Positions 57,087 to 64,000 of a DNA stretch of 64,000 nt are shown here, piece after piece. A program made the position numbers and the translations under genes. This DNA is from Opitutus sp. GAS368 (GTDB lineage: Bacteria; Verrucomicrobiota; Verrucomicrobiia; Opitutales; UBA953): positions 1 through 64,000 of the forward strand of contig CAMBGQ010000003.1 in assembly GCA_945866215.1 (NCBI GenBank). Direction: 5' to 3'. Under the pieces are notes generated by a model that saw only the letters and a list, made by a program, of their open reading frames with translations, did no database searches and was not told the DNA's origin. Position 1 is the stretch's first letter; every line of letters begins with the position of its first letter.

Positions 57087-57233
57087 TTATTTCTCCGCGC
57101 TGGTCGCGGCGGGCTTAGTCGCGGCTTTCTTGGCCGGGGTGGCCTTCTCGGCCGGAGCCTGTTCGATCACGACGATACAACCCGTGAGGGTGGGCAGGGC
57201 GAGGGCGAGTACGGCAAGGAGGGCGGTCTTCAT
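57087..57233 (-). CDS. Small Lys/Ala-rich lipoprotein (48 residues)
   Basis: A complete short gene. The minus strand from ATG 57233 reads MKTALLAVLALALPTLTGC, a signal peptide with lipobox LTGC (Cys19), followed by IVVIEQAPAEK and a Lys/Ala/Pro/Thr tail (31-48) ending in TAA. The mature peptide would be about 30 residues, lipid-anchored and basic. ATG 57245 (MLRT) is an alternative start. It lies 39 bases past the terminator of the exbBD operon, so it likely has its own promoter. The low-complexity tail resembles linkers that bind polyanions or peptidoglycan; function unknown. Confidence 0.7.
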   Translation of the reverse strand: MKTALLAVLALALPTLTGCIVVIEQAPAEKATPAKKAATKPAATSAEK

Positions 57234-57275
57234 GGTGCGGAGCATGGGGTGACTGGCGCGCTTGGCAAATCCGCA

Positions 57276-57302
57276 AAATAAAAAAGCCGCCAGGTGGCGG
57301 CT
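57276..57302 (-). terminator. Terminator of the TPR-exbB-exbD-exbD operon
   Basis: On the minus strand a perfect stem AGCCGCC/GGCGGCT with a four-base loop is followed by TTTTTTATTTT. It lies 21 bases after the last exbD stop. Confidence 0.92.
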
Positions 57303-57323
57303 GAGGGGCGGCGCTGGGGAGGC

Positions 57324-57767
57324 TTATTCCGTGTCGGACACGGCGAACGTGACGTTCGTGATGTTCGCCTTGGCCAGGCAATCGAGGACGTTGATCACGC
57401 GCTCATAGCGGGCGGTTTCCTCGGCTTGGACCGTGATGAGCAGCTTGGTCTTGGACTGTTCGGCGGCTTGGCCCATCTGCTTCATCTGATTGTAAAGGTT
57501 CTCGAGGAGCTTGTCGTTGGCCGCGCCCACCGGATCTTCGTTGAGCGTGATCTCGCCGGTCTCGCTGACGCCGATCGTCACTTCGTCGGGCAGTTCGGTC
57601 TCCTTGGCGGTCTCGGCGTTACCGGGCAGGGTGGTCTTGAGCTCGTGCTCGACCTTCACCGCCCCGGCCATGACCATGAAGAAGAGCATGATCACGAAGA
57701 CCACGTCGATCATCGGGGCGATTTGGAAGCCAGGGTTGGCGTCGGCCTGTTGTTCGATTCTTTTCAT
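57324..57767 (-). CDS. ExbD/TolR-family biopolymer transport protein (second copy)
   Basis: 147 residues with the ExbD pattern: a short cytoplasmic N-terminus, one membrane helix starting GFQIAPMIDVVFVIMLFFMVMAG (region about 13-35) with the proton-path Asp in PMIDV, and a periplasmic domain ending in NITNVTFAVSDTE. It pairs with the ExbD just upstream, so ExbB would work with two different ExbD proteins. It has one of the few full Shine-Dalgarno sequences here (57774-57782), located in the end of the preceding gene. Confidence 0.92.
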   Translation of the reverse strand: MKRIEQQADANPGFQIAPMIDVVFVIMLFFMVMAGAVKVEHELKTTLPGNAETAKETELPDEVTIGVSETGEITLNEDPVGAANDKLLENLYNQMKQMGQAAEQSKTKLLITVQAEETARYERVINVLDCLAKANITNVTFAVSDTE

Positions 57768-57770
57768 GGC

Positions 57771-58211
57771 TCACTCCTCCTTGTTGAGGCCCGAGAAGGC
57801 GATGTTGTCGATGCCGGCTTCGGCTCCCCATTCGAGGGCCTTCGAGATATATTTGGCGTGGCACTCCCGGTCGGCGCGGATGAGCAGACGATACTTTTCG
57901 TTCGTGCCCTTGCGGTCGGCGAGTTCCTTCGCGATGCCATCCTTGTCGTTCGCGTCCAGCTCGCGGTCATCGAGCTTGTAGCGGGCTTGTCCCGTGGTCT
58001 TGTCCCACGAGATATTGACGAGACCGGCGGCCGCCTTGTCGTCGCGCTTGATGCCGTTGGTGGCGACGGGCAGGGAGATATTCTTGTCGACCTTGAGCAC
58101 CTGGGCCGAGGTGATGGACATGAAGAAGATGAGCAGCACCAGAAGCACGTCGATCATCGGCGCGACCTGGAATTCTGGTTCACCTTCTCCGCCTCCGCCT
58201 CCGCCTGCCAT
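57771..58211 (-). CDS. ExbD/TolR-family biopolymer transport protein (first copy)
   Basis: 146 residues. It starts with a run of six glycines (MAGGGGGGEGEPEF), then the ExbD helix QVAPMIDVLLVLLIFFMSI with the conserved Asp. The periplasmic domain (about 45-146) contains a Lys/Asp-rich insert (NGIKRDDKAAAG, WDKTTGQARYKLDDRELDANDKDG) and little similarity to the second copy outside the helix. The three-base gap to the next exbD and 36 bases to exbB place it in one operon. Confidence 0.92.
   Translation of the reverse strand: MAGGGGGGEGEPEFQVAPMIDVLLVLLIFFMSITSAQVLKVDKNISLPVATNGIKRDDKAAAGLVNISWDKTTGQARYKLDDRELDANDKDGIAKELADRKGTNEKYRLLIRADRECHAKYISKALEWGAEAGIDNIAFSGLNKEE
57774..57782 (-). promoter_or_regulatory. 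Full Shine-Dalgarno sequence before the second exbD
   Basis: AAGGAGGAG on the minus strand, 7 bases from the ATG at 57767. It is formed by the last codons (Lys-Glu-Glu) of the preceding exbD. Most starts in the window have no such motif, so this start may be translated independently. Confidence 0.6.
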
Positions 58212-58247
58212 GTCCGTGTAGTTGGGTTAAGGGTGGGGTGCTCAGCC

Positions 58248-59036
58248 TTAGGCCTTGGAGGAAGTGCTCCAGTTGGGCTTCGAGGCGTAGATCTCTTCGT
58301 CACCGACCTGGCGGTCCTTGATTTCCTCGTAGGGGAAGGCACGGAAGAGGCCGGTCACGATTTCGGTGATGTCGTGGATGCCCTTGTTGATGCGGTTCGC
58401 CAGAAGGTAGTAGGACATAAACGCGGGAATCGCGATGAACAGGCCGGAGGCGGTAGCCACGAGCACTTCGCCGATGGCGCCGGAGAGCTTGGAAGGGTCG
58501 CCCACGCCGGAGGTGCCGAGGGTCTCGAACGCGCTCATCATGCCGGTTACCGTGCCGACTAGGCCGATCATCGGGGTGCAGACGCCGATCACGGACAGGT
58601 AGGAGGAGCGGCCCTTGAGTTCGGCTTGGATGCGGGTGATTTCAGAGATGATCGCTTCTTCCGTCATGGTCTTACCATCCGGGGTGAAGGCCACACCGGC
58701 CCGGACGACGTCGGCGACAGGCGAGCCAGCGGTCTTGGCGAAGGCGTAGGCTCCCACATAGTCACCCTTCTTGAAGAGCTCCCGGAGTTGGGTGACATGT
58801 TCGGCAGGGTAGAGCTTGCCGGCGCCCGTCCGGATGTAGCCGTCCACGATGAACCAGATCATCGCGACGGAGCAGAGGGTGATGGGGTACATGACCCAGC
58901 CGCCCTCGATGAAGAGGTCCGCGAGGGTCTTCTTGTGGACGCCCGCCGCCGCGGCGGCTTCCTGGGCCGAGGCAGCAAGGGTCATCAGGCCGAGGAGGAG
59001 GGCACTGAAGGAGGTGGATTTGAGATGCATCTTCAT
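58248..59036 (-). CDS. ExbB/TolQ/MotA-family proton channel protein with signal peptide
   Basis: 262 residues from ATG 59036. The first 24 are a signal peptide (ALLLGLMTLAASAQ), a known variation in ExbB of some phyla. Three membrane helices follow: VMYPITLCSVAMIWFIVDGY, SVIGVCTPMIGLVGTVTGMMSAFE with the conserved TPMIGLLGTVxGM pattern, and IGEVLVATASGLFIAIPAF. With the two ExbD proteins it should form a proton-driven stator in the inner membrane. It lies 52 bases after a TPR gene. No TonB or TonB-dependent receptor is in the window. Confidence 0.92.
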   Translation of the reverse strand: MKMHLKSTSFSALLLGLMTLAASAQEAAAAAGVHKKTLADLFIEGGWVMYPITLCSVAMIWFIVDGYIRTGAGKLYPAEHVTQLRELFKKGDYVGAYAFAKTAGSPVADVVRAGVAFTPDGKTMTEEAIISEITRIQAELKGRSSYLSVIGVCTPMIGLVGTVTGMMSAFETLGTSGVGDPSKLSGAIGEVLVATASGLFIAIPAFMSYYLLANRINKGIHDITEIVTGLFRAFPYEEIKDRQVGDEEIYASKPNWSTSSKA

Positions 59037-59088
59037 GACGATAGGGGGGTGGTGGTTTGTAGGTGAGGATTTGGAAAGGGGCAAGGAC

Positions 59089-60105
59089 TCACTTGTTGCC
59101 TTCGACCTTCTCTTCGTCGGCGAGCTTGGGCTTGGCCATGATGACGCCTTCGGGCAGGGGGCCGCCCCCAGCAATCTTCTTCTGGTCGGCCTCGGCCTTG
59201 GCGCGTTCTTCCATGGGCAACATCTTTTTGGCCTCTTCGGCCTCCTTGGAGACCGGGAAAGAGACGATGATGTCGTAGAGGTAACGATTGGATACCGTCT
59301 CGAGTTTCTGGTCGCGGAGGGCTGGGCTGTCCATGCCACGGAAGGACCGGGCGGCGCCGAGTAAAGCCTTGGGGATGAGCTCGGTCTCGGAGCCGAAGAA
59401 GACCGGTACACGGAGGTAGGCGGTCATGGCGGCCTCGTATTTCTTAGTGGCAAGGAGCGAGTTGCCTTTGACGATATGGAGGCGGGCTTGGAGTTCGGCG
59501 GTATCGACCTTGGCGAGGAGGCTGTTGGCCTCCTTCACGACTTCGTCATGGTCGCCTTTGCGGGCGCGCAGCATCAGGCGGGTGAGCTGGATTTGCGTGG
59601 CGACCTCAGGGAGCTTGGCGGCTTCCTCCTTCTCGAAGGCATTGAGGTAGTTCACGGTCGCGGCGTCGTTCTCGAGGCGATCGAGAGCGTCCAGCTTGAC
59701 GAGCGAAGCCTTGATCCACCAAGAGCCGGGGACGTTCTTGAGGGGCTCGAAGAATTTCAGCACGGCCTCAACGTTGTCGAGGGCCTTGGCGGGTTCGCCT
59801 CGGCTGACGTTGGCTTGGGCCTCCGCAAGGCGCGAGGGTACGGGCCAGACCACTTCGGTGACCTCGGAGAGCTTGCGGGTGAGGGTCACTTCGATCCCTC
59901 CGGAATTACTCACGCGGTCGACGGTTCCCTTGATCGCGTTGATGACACCCTTCTTGGAGTCGATGACGGGCTTCGGCGGTACGGAGCTATCCAACTTGAA
60001 CGGGTCGTTGACTTCCCAGCGTTCGCCTTTGAAGACGAAGGTCTGGGCCGAAGCCGCGGCAGCGGCGAGGAGCGCGAAGGCGGGGAGGAGTCGGAGGGAG
60101 CGCAT
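59089..60105 (-). CDS. Secreted TPR-like protein of the ExbBD operon
   Basis: 338 residues with a signal peptide (MRSLRLLPAFALLAAAAASAQ, region 1-21). Residues 22-90 form a small beta-rich part (VFKGERWEVNDPFKLD), and 90-270 are helical TPR-like pairs (EPAKALDNVEAVLKFFEPL, KYEAAMTAYLRVPVFFGSE). The C-terminus is Lys/Glu/Pro-rich (EERAKAEADQKK, KLADEEKVEGNK). It probably sits in the periplasm. Its start is 5 bases after the stop of the 1112-residue TPR protein. No catalytic motif was seen. Confidence 0.8.
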   Translation of the reverse strand: MRSLRLLPAFALLAAAAASAQTFVFKGERWEVNDPFKLDSSVPPKPVIDSKKGVINAIKGTVDRVSNSGGIEVTLTRKLSEVTEVVWPVPSRLAEAQANVSRGEPAKALDNVEAVLKFFEPLKNVPGSWWIKASLVKLDALDRLENDAATVNYLNAFEKEEAAKLPEVATQIQLTRLMLRARKGDHDEVVKEANSLLAKVDTAELQARLHIVKGNSLLATKKYEAAMTAYLRVPVFFGSETELIPKALLGAARSFRGMDSPALRDQKLETVSNRYLYDIIVSFPVSKEAEEAKKMLPMEERAKAEADQKKIAGGGPLPEGVIMAKPKLADEEKVEGNK

Positions 60106-60110
60106 GAGGT

Positions 60111-63100
60111 TCAGAGTCCGAGGAGGTAGGCCTTGGCTTCGACCCCTTCGCGGGTGTCTTTGATGCGGTCTTTCTCGAGCATCTCTTGGAGGATGAGCTT
60201 GGCGGCGTCCTTCTGGTTGAGTTTGGTCGAGAACAGCTTGGCGGCCCCGAAATAGGATTTGGCGGCCCAGACCTCATACTTCTTCCAAGTCAGGTAGCAG
60301 CGGCGGTAGTAGGCGATGGCTTCGCTGTAGCCTTTCTCATCGGTCGCCTGGCGTTCGGCGACTTGGCCGAGCCAGTAGAGGGAGGCGGCGGTCTTCTCGC
60401 CGCGCCATTCCTTGGTCCCGGCGATCATCGTGAACGCATCATGGGCTTCCTTATATTGGGAGCGCTCGGCCAAGGCACAGGCTTGGATGAAGCGAATGTC
60501 GAGCTCCTTGGCCATCAGGATATTATTGTCGACGGCCTCGTTGCAGAGCGAGAGGGCTTCGGCGTACTTCTTGTCGGCGAAGGCGATTTCGGCCAGGCCG
60601 GCGAAGCCGTAGTCGGCGTATTCTGACGAGCGGGAGTGCTCGAGAATATAGCGGAAATAGTCGGCGGCTTTCTGTCGGTCGCCCTTGGCGAGAAGGCTGT
60701 CGCCGACGATGGCAAGGATGGTGGGATTGAGCTCCTCGGCTTTGTAGTTGGCAGCGATTTTGGCGAAGTTGGCGGTCGTCTTCTCGGGTTCGCGGGTGAA
60801 CACGGCGAGCTGGCCGAGGGCGAAGAAGCCGCGGGCTTGGGCCACGAGCGAATTGCGGTTCGCCTCAAGGCGGAGCAGTTTGACGAGCTCCTTCTCCGCG
60901 TCGGCGCTGGTGTAGGCGCCCGGTTCAGGCGCGACACCAGGCTTCACGCGCTTGACCTTGCGGGCGAGCTTCTCGGCGAGGAAGACGATGAGCTTCTCGG
61001 TACCCTCCTGCTTGCGATCGTTGATGGATTCCGCGACGGCGTCGGAAAGAATCTTGAGCGCGCGGGTCTTCTGGTCGGCGATGGAGGTCTGCCGCTTGGC
61101 TTCGACCTTGGCGAGTTCGGCCTCGAGTTCGGCGGAGAGCTTCCGGACGGACGCCTTGGCGACGTCGATCTCGGCTTGAGTGATGCCTGGCTTGCGCTCG
61201 AGTTGGTCGACGGCCTTGCGGCCGGCGGCGAGCTGGTCGCTGAATTTCTTGCGCACCGTCTCGGCCTCGCCGACGAATTCGGGCATATCGCCCATCCGCT
61301 CGGTGGAGCGGATGACTTCGTAGAGGTAGGTCATCGCCTTGGGGTCGTTATGGTCCCAGTCGAAGATTTCCTTGAACAGGTCGCGCATGCGCTTGTGTTC
61401 GCCGCGGCCGGGCAGGAGCTTGCGCAGCTCGCCGAGGACGAATTCCAGGGCCTGGGGATTGGTGCGGGCGCTCTTGGCGGCGGCCTCATAGGCGTCGATT
61501 GCCTTGCTGGTGACGGCCTCCTTCTCCTGCTCGATCTTCGTCTTGATTTCGACGAACTTGGCCTTGTCTCCCGTCCGGGCGTTGAGGCGGACGTCGATAT
61601 CGGCGGCCTTGACCTTCTTATCGAGCTCGTCGGCAACGGCGATGTAGGCGTCGCCGATGAGGGTGTGGACCTCGGGCACCTGCGCGATGACCTCATCGAG
61701 GTTGTTTTTCGCGTTATCCTTCAGCCAGTCTTCACAAAGTTTGAGGGTGCCGGGGATGTCGCGCGGAGTGGTGCCGAATTTGACGATGGCCTGACGGTAA
61801 CGGACGTCGGCGATGAACTGCCCCTTCGGAAACTCCTGCTCATACTTGTCGAAGTCGGTCTTGGTCTCCTTGTACTTGCCTTGGAAGAACGAGCACAGCG
61901 CGCTCATGTAGAGCACCTGCTGGCGGACGGGGGTGCGTTCGTATTTGGCGAGGAAGGCCTCGAAGGCCTTCTGGGCGGGCGCCCAGTCGACCTGGGAGAA
62001 GAGGCAGGCGGCGATGCGGAACTCGATCTCCTCGGCAATTTCGGGAGCGAGGTTCTTCACGTTGGCTTGGACCCACTTGTAATGGGCGATGGCCTCGGGG
62101 TATTCCTCGCGCTCCTGGGAGATATCGCCGAGGATTAGGGCGATGGAGGAAACCTGATCGTCCTGGGGAAACTTGGCGATGAACTCCTTGCACTTCGCCT
62201 GGGCGTCGTTGTTCCGGCCGATGCGACGTAGGGCGAGGATGTGATAGTAGTAAGCCCCCGAGATGCGGCTGAAGCCTGGGCTATTTTCAAAGATGTCGAG
62301 GAAGGCGACGTGGGCTTCCCAGTTGCGCTTCAGTTCGAGCAGGCAGAGCCCGATGCGATAGGAGATGAATGCGTCATAGTCCTTGTTCGCGTTGAACTCA
62401 TCCTGGATTTTCTTGAATTGAGTAATCTCCTGCGTGACCTTCTCGATGTTGGCCGCCTGTTCGGGGTTCGGCTTGGGGAAGTTCTTCGTGAGGGTGGCGA
62501 ACTCGGCCTGTTTCGCCTCGATGGCCCGCCCGAAGGAGCTGCTGAGGTTGGCGCGCCGTAGGGTGCCTTGGTAGTTGGCGAGGGCCTGGCGGTAGAAGTC
62601 GCCGCGGAAAGCCTCGTCGGCGGCCGATTCGGCGGCGGAGAAGCGGGCGTCCCCGATTTCGAGGCGCTGGAAGTTGGAACGGACGACTTCAACGGGCGAG
62701 CCGCTGCTCCGCGCGTCGACCTCGTTCTTCAGCTGGGTCGCCTCTTTGGTCAGGCCGAGCTTGGTATACATCTCGACAAGCTTGTAGGCGGCGTCGCGTT
62801 TTTCCGGGGTATTAATGCCGTCGGCGGTGGCTTGCTTGAGGAGGGTGATGGCTTGCGCGTAAGCGGCCCGTTTGACGTCGTCGGTGCCGCTCTTGGCTCG
62901 GTCGACGATGACTTGGGCGGAAAGGGCGAAAGCGTTGACGCGTTCTTCCGGGCGGGCGAGCGCGCTGGAGCGGATTTTTTCGAGGCGCGCCAAGGCCAGC
63001 TCCCAGCGGCTTTGCTTGGAAAGGGCTTCGATCAGCAGCAAGTCGGCGACTCCCCGGCGATTATCGGTATCGGAGAGGAAATCTTCCGTGCCTTTGGGGT

Positions 63101-63449
63101 ATTTCTCCAAGAAGGCGGTCAGCTCGCTCTCCGCCCGGGGCCAATCCTTAATGAAGAAGTGGCAGAGGGATTTCTGGTAGGAGAGGACGGCCTTCAGCTT
63201 CAGCTCGACGTCGACGGCCTTGGCATCGAGTTCCTCAAACTGTTCGAGGGCTTCCCGGTATTTCTTCTCTTCGAAGCTCTTGACCGCGGCTTTGTACAAG
63301 ATGGACATGGGGTCTTCCGCCTGCTTCTTGGCTCCAGGGAGCGGCGGTGTTTGCGCCAGCAATACGCCGGTGAGCGGGGTCACGGCGATGAGGACGGCGA
63401 GCAGGGCGGCCTTGGCTGCTTGATAGGTTCGGGACTCTGGGGTAAGCAT
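60111..63449 (-). CDS. Very large secreted TPR protein of the ExbBD operon
   Basis: 1112 residues with a long signal-anchor-like N-terminus (AAKAALLAVLIAVTPLTGVLLAQ). The rest is alpha-helical repeat through to the end, with typical TPR pairs such as KSFEEKKYREALEQFEELD, KYKETKTDFDKYEQEFPKGQF and KGDRQKAADYFRYILEHS. A more charged coiled-coil-like stretch, EIKTKIEQEKEAVTSKA and ELEAELAKVEAKRQTS, lies at about 625-790. The repeats resemble the outer-membrane lipoprotein YbgF/BamD style of TPRs. First gene of the operon; likely a periplasmic scaffold. Function unknown. Confidence 0.85.
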   Translation of the reverse strand: MLTPESRTYQAAKAALLAVLIAVTPLTGVLLAQTPPLPGAKKQAEDPMSILYKAAVKSFEEKKYREALEQFEELDAKAVDVELKLKAVLSYQKSLCHFFIKDWPRAESELTAFLEKYPKGTEDFLSDTDNRRGVADLLLIEALSKQSRWELALARLEKIRSSALARPEERVNAFALSAQVIVDRAKSGTDDVKRAAYAQAITLLKQATADGINTPEKRDAAYKLVEMYTKLGLTKEATQLKNEVDARSSGSPVEVVRSNFQRLEIGDARFSAAESAADEAFRGDFYRQALANYQGTLRRANLSSSFGRAIEAKQAEFATLTKNFPKPNPEQAANIEKVTQEITQFKKIQDEFNANKDYDAFISYRIGLCLLELKRNWEAHVAFLDIFENSPGFSRISGAYYYHILALRRIGRNNDAQAKCKEFIAKFPQDDQVSSIALILGDISQEREEYPEAIAHYKWVQANVKNLAPEIAEEIEFRIAACLFSQVDWAPAQKAFEAFLAKYERTPVRQQVLYMSALCSFFQGKYKETKTDFDKYEQEFPKGQFIADVRYRQAIVKFGTTPRDIPGTLKLCEDWLKDNAKNNLDEVIAQVPEVHTLIGDAYIAVADELDKKVKAADIDVRLNARTGDKAKFVEIKTKIEQEKEAVTSKAIDAYEAAAKSARTNPQALEFVLGELRKLLPGRGEHKRMRDLFKEIFDWDHNDPKAMTYLYEVIRSTERMGDMPEFVGEAETVRKKFSDQLAAGRKAVDQLERKPGITQAEIDVAKASVRKLSAELEAELAKVEAKRQTSIADQKTRALKILSDAVAESINDRKQEGTEKLIVFLAEKLARKVKRVKPGVAPEPGAYTSADAEKELVKLLRLEANRNSLVAQARGFFALGQLAVFTREPEKTTANFAKIAANYKAEELNPTILAIVGDSLLAKGDRQKAADYFRYILEHSRSSEYADYGFAGLAEIAFADKKYAEALSLCNEAVDNNILMAKELDIRFIQACALAERSQYKEAHDAFTMIAGTKEWRGEKTAASLYWLGQVAERQATDEKGYSEAIAYYRRCYLTWKKYEVWAAKSYFGAAKLFSTKLNQKDAAKLILQEMLEKDRIKDTREGVEAKAYLLGL

Positions 63450-63583
63450 CGGTTGGGAGGAGTGTTAAGCTCCTTATCGGGGTAGGTCTAAATAGCCCAT
63501 TCGACCGATGGTTGCCAAGCAATAAGCCCCATGAAAACCCCCAAGTGCGGGGAGGAACTTCCGGGCCCGCCGCTGTGAATAAC

Positions 63584-64000
63584 TCAAGCGCCAGGCTTGA
63601 TGCCGGTCGCTAAAATGGTTTCGAAGCAGGGCTCTTTGGGTTCTTTGGCGACCACCCGGACTTCCGACTGGGCAAAACCCGCCTCCTCGATCCAGTCATG
63701 CAGGTCGTTTTCTTTGAAGCCAAGCCAGCGGTCAGCATAAAGCTCCCGGGCTTTTTCGAAGCGATGGGCCCGTAGGTCTAAGATGAGCAGGCGCCCGCCT
63801 GGTTTGAGGATGCGGAAGGCTTCCGCCAAGGCCACGCGGGGATTTTCAGCATGGTGCAAGGCTTGGCTGAGCAGGGCGAGGTCGATGCTGCGGTCGGGCA
63901 GGGGTACTTTCTCAATGTCGCCCAAGACGTAGGTCAGGTTACGGATGTGCTCCTTTTTGGCCAAGGCCCGGCCGACTTGGACCATCTGGGATGAACTGTC
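63584..64000 (-). CDS. SAM-dependent methyltransferase, C-terminal part (gene cut by window edge)
   Basis: The reading frame is open to the window end, with DSSSQMVQVGRALAKKE as its first residues, so the N-terminal part, including the SAM-binding Gly loop, lies outside. Visible are motif II/III-like GDIEKVPLPDRSIDLALLSQALHHAENP (region) and RILKPGGRLLILDLRAH. LYADRWLGFKENDLHDWIEEAGF is typical of methyltransferases fused to an ArsR-type DNA-binding domain; whether such a domain is present cannot be seen. The 134 bases upstream of the large TPR gene hold nothing else. Confidence 0.8.
   Translation of the reverse strand, partial: DSSSQMVQVGRALAKKEHIRNLTYVLGDIEKVPLPDRSIDLALLSQALHHAENPRVALAEAFRILKPGGRLLILDLRAHRFEKARELYADRWLGFKENDLHDWIEEAGFAQSEVRVVAKEPKEPCFETILATGIKPGA

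Overview
The window is 64 kb of GC-rich chromosome (well above 60% GC by eye) from a Gram-negative bacterium. Diderm markers are an outer-membrane barrel protein, PilB/PilT/PilC, ExbB/ExbD and a lipoprotein. The gene mix (ArgJ-type arginine cluster, RNase Y together with an RNase E/G, large TPR proteins next to ExbBD, very few Shine-Dalgarno sequences) suggests Verrucomicrobiota, perhaps an Opitutales-like lineage. That placement is inference: no rRNA gene lies in the window. There are no insertion sequences, prophage genes or CRISPR arrays. Almost all of it is core chromosome with tight gene packing.

Layout. 1-7.2 kb, minus strand: the edge of tRNA-Asp, proA-proB-ruvB-murA, an Arg/Gly-rich disordered protein with a duplicated 39-residue unit, and RNase Y. 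7.3-10.4 kb, plus: rodA and an RNase E/G. 10.4-13 kb: a P1B-4-like metal ATPase divergent from a small protein with two ribbon-helix-helix units and a lysine tail. 13.1-16.3 kb: icd, a TorF-like barrel, rplM-rpsI. 16.3-23.1 kb: argCJBDFG, followed by tRNA-Cys. 23.3-29.7 kb: ispF, ndk, serS, tilS, ftsH, coaE. 29.8-35.7 kb: type IV pilus motor genes pilB-pilT-pilB-pilC. 35.7-36 kb: two terminators, an AT-rich patch and an initiator-like tRNA-Met. 36.1-40.2 kb: three paralogous VWA-like proteins in a row, the most promising uncharacterised system here. 40.2-44.7 kb: thioesterase, GT-C-like membrane protein, ApbE-like protein, membrane-anchored TPR protein. 44.7-54.8 kb: a DUF255 protein, mutL converging on uvrB, and a nadE-glcD-HAD-uvrB operon. 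54.8-57.1 kb: thrB-thrC. 57-63.5 kb, minus: two TPR proteins, exbB-exbD-exbD and a 48-residue lipoprotein. The right edge cuts a SAM methyltransferase gene.

How the genes fit together: proBA, argCJBDFG and thrBC give much of proline, arginine and threonine synthesis (argH and argA are not here; ArgJ probably replaces ArgA). murA and rodA serve the cell wall. mutL and uvrB, with ruvB elsewhere in the window, serve DNA repair. The pilus motors and the ExbBD-TPR operon are two energised envelope machines. The VWA trio looks like a third envelope system: two copies are membrane anchored through Gly-rich linkers and one is secreted.
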